Shown here: piece after piece, positions 30,857-32,659 of the stretch
Numbering within the stretch: position 1 is the stretch's first letter
Layout: each line of letters opens with the position of its first letter
Assembly: GCA_934511465.1 (NCBI GenBank)
Contig: CAKSWG010000022.1
Location: 1 to 32,659 of the forward strand
DNA: 32,659 nucleotides
Origin: an uncultured Faecalibacterium sp.
GTDB taxonomy: Bacteria > Bacillota > Clostridia > Oscillospirales > Ruminococcaceae
Direction: 5' to 3'
The notes under the pieces: model-generated
Database searches by the model: none
Told to the model about the DNA's origin: nothing
Seen by the model: only the letters and a program-made list of their open reading frames with translations
Position numbers and translations under genes: made by a program

Positions 30857-32155
30857 TTGGAACGTACTTTCATTGCGCCGGGCGTGCATCTTTCCTGCGA
30901 CCCGGCGGAAAAATTCAACCGCTGCCGCATCAGCATCCACTTTGCCTTCCCGGCAAAGCGGGAAACGGCCACGGCCCACGCGCTGCTGCCGCTGGTGCTG
31001 GAGCGCGGCTATGCCGACTGCCCGGATATGACCCGCCTGACCAAAAAGCTGGCCAAGCTCTACGGTGCAGACCTCACGGTGGATGCCCGCCCCATGGGGT
31101 GCAGCCACAATCTGTGCGTCAGCGTGACCGGCATCAAGGACAAATTTGCGCTGGAAGGCGAAGCGCTGACGAAGGAATATGCGTCCATTGCGCTGGGTGC
31201 GGCCTTCCACCCGTATTTTGTGGGCGGCACTTTTGACCCGGAAGCGGTGGGCATTGAAAAGCAGATGCTGAAAAAGGCGCTGGAAGATGAGATCAACGAT
31301 AAGCGCCTTTACTGCCTGCATCAGGCCAACCGTGAATTCTTTGGCAGCAGCCCGGCGGGCGTGCGGCAGGAGGGCTATCTGGAAGAGGTGGACGGCCTGA
31401 CGCCGGAAAGCCTTACCGCCGCATACCACGAGATGCTGCGCACCGCCAACATCGAGCTGCTGGTGCTGGGCTGCGATGCGGCGCAGACCGCAGCGGTAAA
31501 GGACGCCTTGCTGGCAGAGCTTGCCGCCATTCAGCGGGCACCGCTGCCGCTGGCCGAGAACATTGCCATGCCGCGCCGGGAGCCGCTGCACAAAACGGAA
31601 ACCTATGATATGGTGCAGGCAAAGCTGTGTATGCTGTTCACGCTGGGTGAGCCCATGCGCACCGAACAACTGGCAGCAGTCCGCCTTGCCATGGCGCTGT
31701 ATGGCGGCAGCGTGACCAGCCGTCTGTTCCTGAACGTGCGCGAGCGGGACCACCTGTGCTACTACTGCTCGTCGGCGTTCCAGAGCTTTACCGGCAGCAT
31801 GGCCGTGAACAGCGGCGTGGAGCATGCCGACGCTGCCCGGGCCGAGCAGGCCATCCTGAAGGAACTGGCCGACCTGTGCAGCGGGCCCATCACCGACGAC
31901 GAGTTTGAGGACTGCCGCCGCGGCCTTTTGAGCGGGATGCAGGGCGTGGAGGATACCTTGGGCGGCATCGAGACATGGTATTACATCGAAGTGCTGCGCA
32001 GCGGCGGCGACCCTGCCAAGGTGCAGACGCCCGCCGAGGCCCGCGCCGCTTTGCAGGCTGTGACCAAGGACGATGTGCGCGCCATCCTGCGCAGACTGAC
32101 CCTCTCGGTCAGCTATCTGCTTACAAAGGAGGAAAATGCCCATGCCGCAGAATGA
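30857..32155 (+). CDS. M16 peptidase-family protein, predicted non-catalytic (YmfF-like)
   Basis: A 432-aa protein with two M16 (pitrilysin-like) half-domains. The zinc motif HxxEH is absent where expected near the N-terminus: the corresponding helix reads ALLPLVLERGYADCP. The R-Y-type C-terminal segment LFLNVRERDHLCYYCSS is well conserved. In Firmicutes such a non-catalytic M16 protein is commonly paired with an active one, as here. The start is TTG at 30857, with GGAGG 6 nt upstream; an in-frame ATG at 30833 lies inside the hairpin and lacks a ribosome site. It begins 39 nt after the M15 gene and overlaps the next gene by 14 nt. Substrate unknown. Confidence 0.88.
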   Translation: MERTFIAPGVHLSCDPAEKFNRCRISIHFAFPAKRETATAHALLPLVLERGYADCPDMTRLTKKLAKLYGADLTVDARPMGCSHNLCVSVTGIKDKFALEGEALTKEYASIALGAAFHPYFVGGTFDPEAVGIEKQMLKKALEDEINDKRLYCLHQANREFFGSSPAGVRQEGYLEEVDGLTPESLTAAYHEMLRTANIELLVLGCDAAQTAAVKDALLAELAAIQRAPLPLAENIAMPRREPLHKTETYDMVQAKLCMLFTLGEPMRTEQLAAVRLAMALYGGSVTSRLFLNVRERDHLCYYCSSAFQSFTGSMAVNSGVEHADAARAEQAILKELADLCSGPITDDEFEDCRRGLLSGMQGVEDTLGGIETWYYIEVLRSGGDPAKVQTPAEARAALQAVTKDDVRAILRRLTLSVSYLLTKEENAHAAE

Positions 32156-32659
32156 TCGGGAGCTGCTGCAAAAGACGGTGGCGGACCAGTGGCAGACCCT
32201 GCCCTCCGGCCTGACCGTGGTCGTGCGGCCCATGCCGGGTTATTCCAGCACCCACGTTATTTTTGCCACCCGCTTTGGCTCCATTGACCGGGATTTCCGG
32301 CTGGGCGGCAAAGAGGTGCACCTGCCCGCCGGTGTGGCCCACTTCCTTGAGCACAAGATGTTCGAGGATGAGGACGGCGACGCCTTTGCCAAGTATGCCA
32401 AGACCGGTGCCAACGCCAACGCCTTCACCAGTTTTGACCGCACCTGTTATCTGTTCACTGCCACCCAGCAGCTGGACGAGAGCCTGGATGTGCTGCTTGG
32501 CATGGTGACCCACCCCTATTTTACCGAGCAGACCATTGCCAAGGAACAGGGCATCATCGGGCAGGAGATCAAAATGTACGACGACAGCCCGGACTGGCGG
32601 CTCATCACCGGCCTGTTCGAGTGCCTGTACCACAGCCACCCCATCCGCAGCGATATCGC
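32142..32659 (+). CDS. M16 zinc peptidase, catalytic partner (YmfH-like), cut by window edge
   Basis: The first 172 residues are visible. The inverted zinc motif HFLEH is at residues 67-71 and is followed by KMFEDEDGDAFAKYAKTGANANAFTSFDRTCY, typical of family M16; the third ligand is expected in GIIGQEIKMYDD. I prefer ATG at 32142 (AGGAGG 9 nt upstream) over the in-frame ATG at 32136 (3 nt). It overlaps the preceding non-catalytic M16 gene, so the two are probably translated together and form a heterodimer. The C-terminal part lies outside the window. Confidence 0.93.
   Translation, partial: MPQNDRELLQKTVADQWQTLPSGLTVVVRPMPGYSSTHVIFATRFGSIDRDFRLGGKEVHLPAGVAHFLEHKMFEDEDGDAFAKYAKTGANANAFTSFDRTCYLFTATQQLDESLDVLLGMVTHPYFTEQTIAKEQGIIGQEIKMYDDSPDWRLITGLFECLYHSHPIRSDI

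Overview
The window looks like a housekeeping stretch of chromosome from a Gram-positive, fairly GC-rich anaerobe of the class Clostridia, most like Faecalibacterium or a close relative in the Oscillospiraceae. This is inference. It rests on a PolC-type replicase, the low-GC-Firmicutes gene order pyrH-frr-uppS-cdsA-dxr-rseP-ispG-polC, Asp23/DAK and UPF0735 ACT proteins, strong SigA-type promoters, AGGAGG ribosome sites, GC-leaning coding sequence and an intergenic repeat of a type I associate with Faecalibacterium. Nothing suggests phage, plasmid or a CRISPR array.

Layout. 1-890 (minus): N-terminal part of a C39-peptidase ABC exporter, running off the left edge. 1279-1352 (minus): tRNA-Asn with its own promoter and terminator. 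1510-3333 (minus): typA. 3548-5155 (plus): a beta-CASP metallo-beta-lactamase-fold RNase-like protein, facing tRNA-Gly (5203-5277, minus) across a shared terminator. 5473-16527 (plus): an eight-gene run for UMP kinase, ribosome recycling, undecaprenyl-PP and CDP-diacylglycerol synthesis, two MEP-pathway enzymes, a site-2 protease and PolC. Structured spacers separate several of these genes, including a 162-nt fold-back between dxr and rseP. 16613-18718 (minus): Asp23-like protein plus DAK/FakA-like protein. 19161-22230: CBS protein, a 38-aa ORF, a Na/Pi cotransporter-PhoU fusion, and a 56-aa zinc-ribbon-like ORF behind a perfect consensus promoter. 22356-25511: a BofC-domain membrane protein and a class A penicillin-binding protein. 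25708-29631: ACT regulator, homoserine dehydrogenase, homoserine kinase and aspartokinase. 29697-29870: a palindrome-rich repeat. 30005-32659: a VanY-type M15 carboxypeptidase and a pair of M16 peptidase-family genes, the second cut by the right edge.

How the parts fit. The central operon couples pyrimidine supply, ribosome turnover, lipid and cell-wall carrier synthesis and replication. The ACT-hom-thrB-lysC block makes the threonine-branch intermediates and is probably autoregulated by the ACT protein. PBP, VanY-type peptidase, UppS and RseP share a cell-envelope theme. I see no clear undescribed multi-gene defence or biosynthetic system. The best leads are the dxr-rseP fold-back, the charged insertion in the C39 peptidase domain, two small unannotated genes, and inverted repeats built into several promoters.
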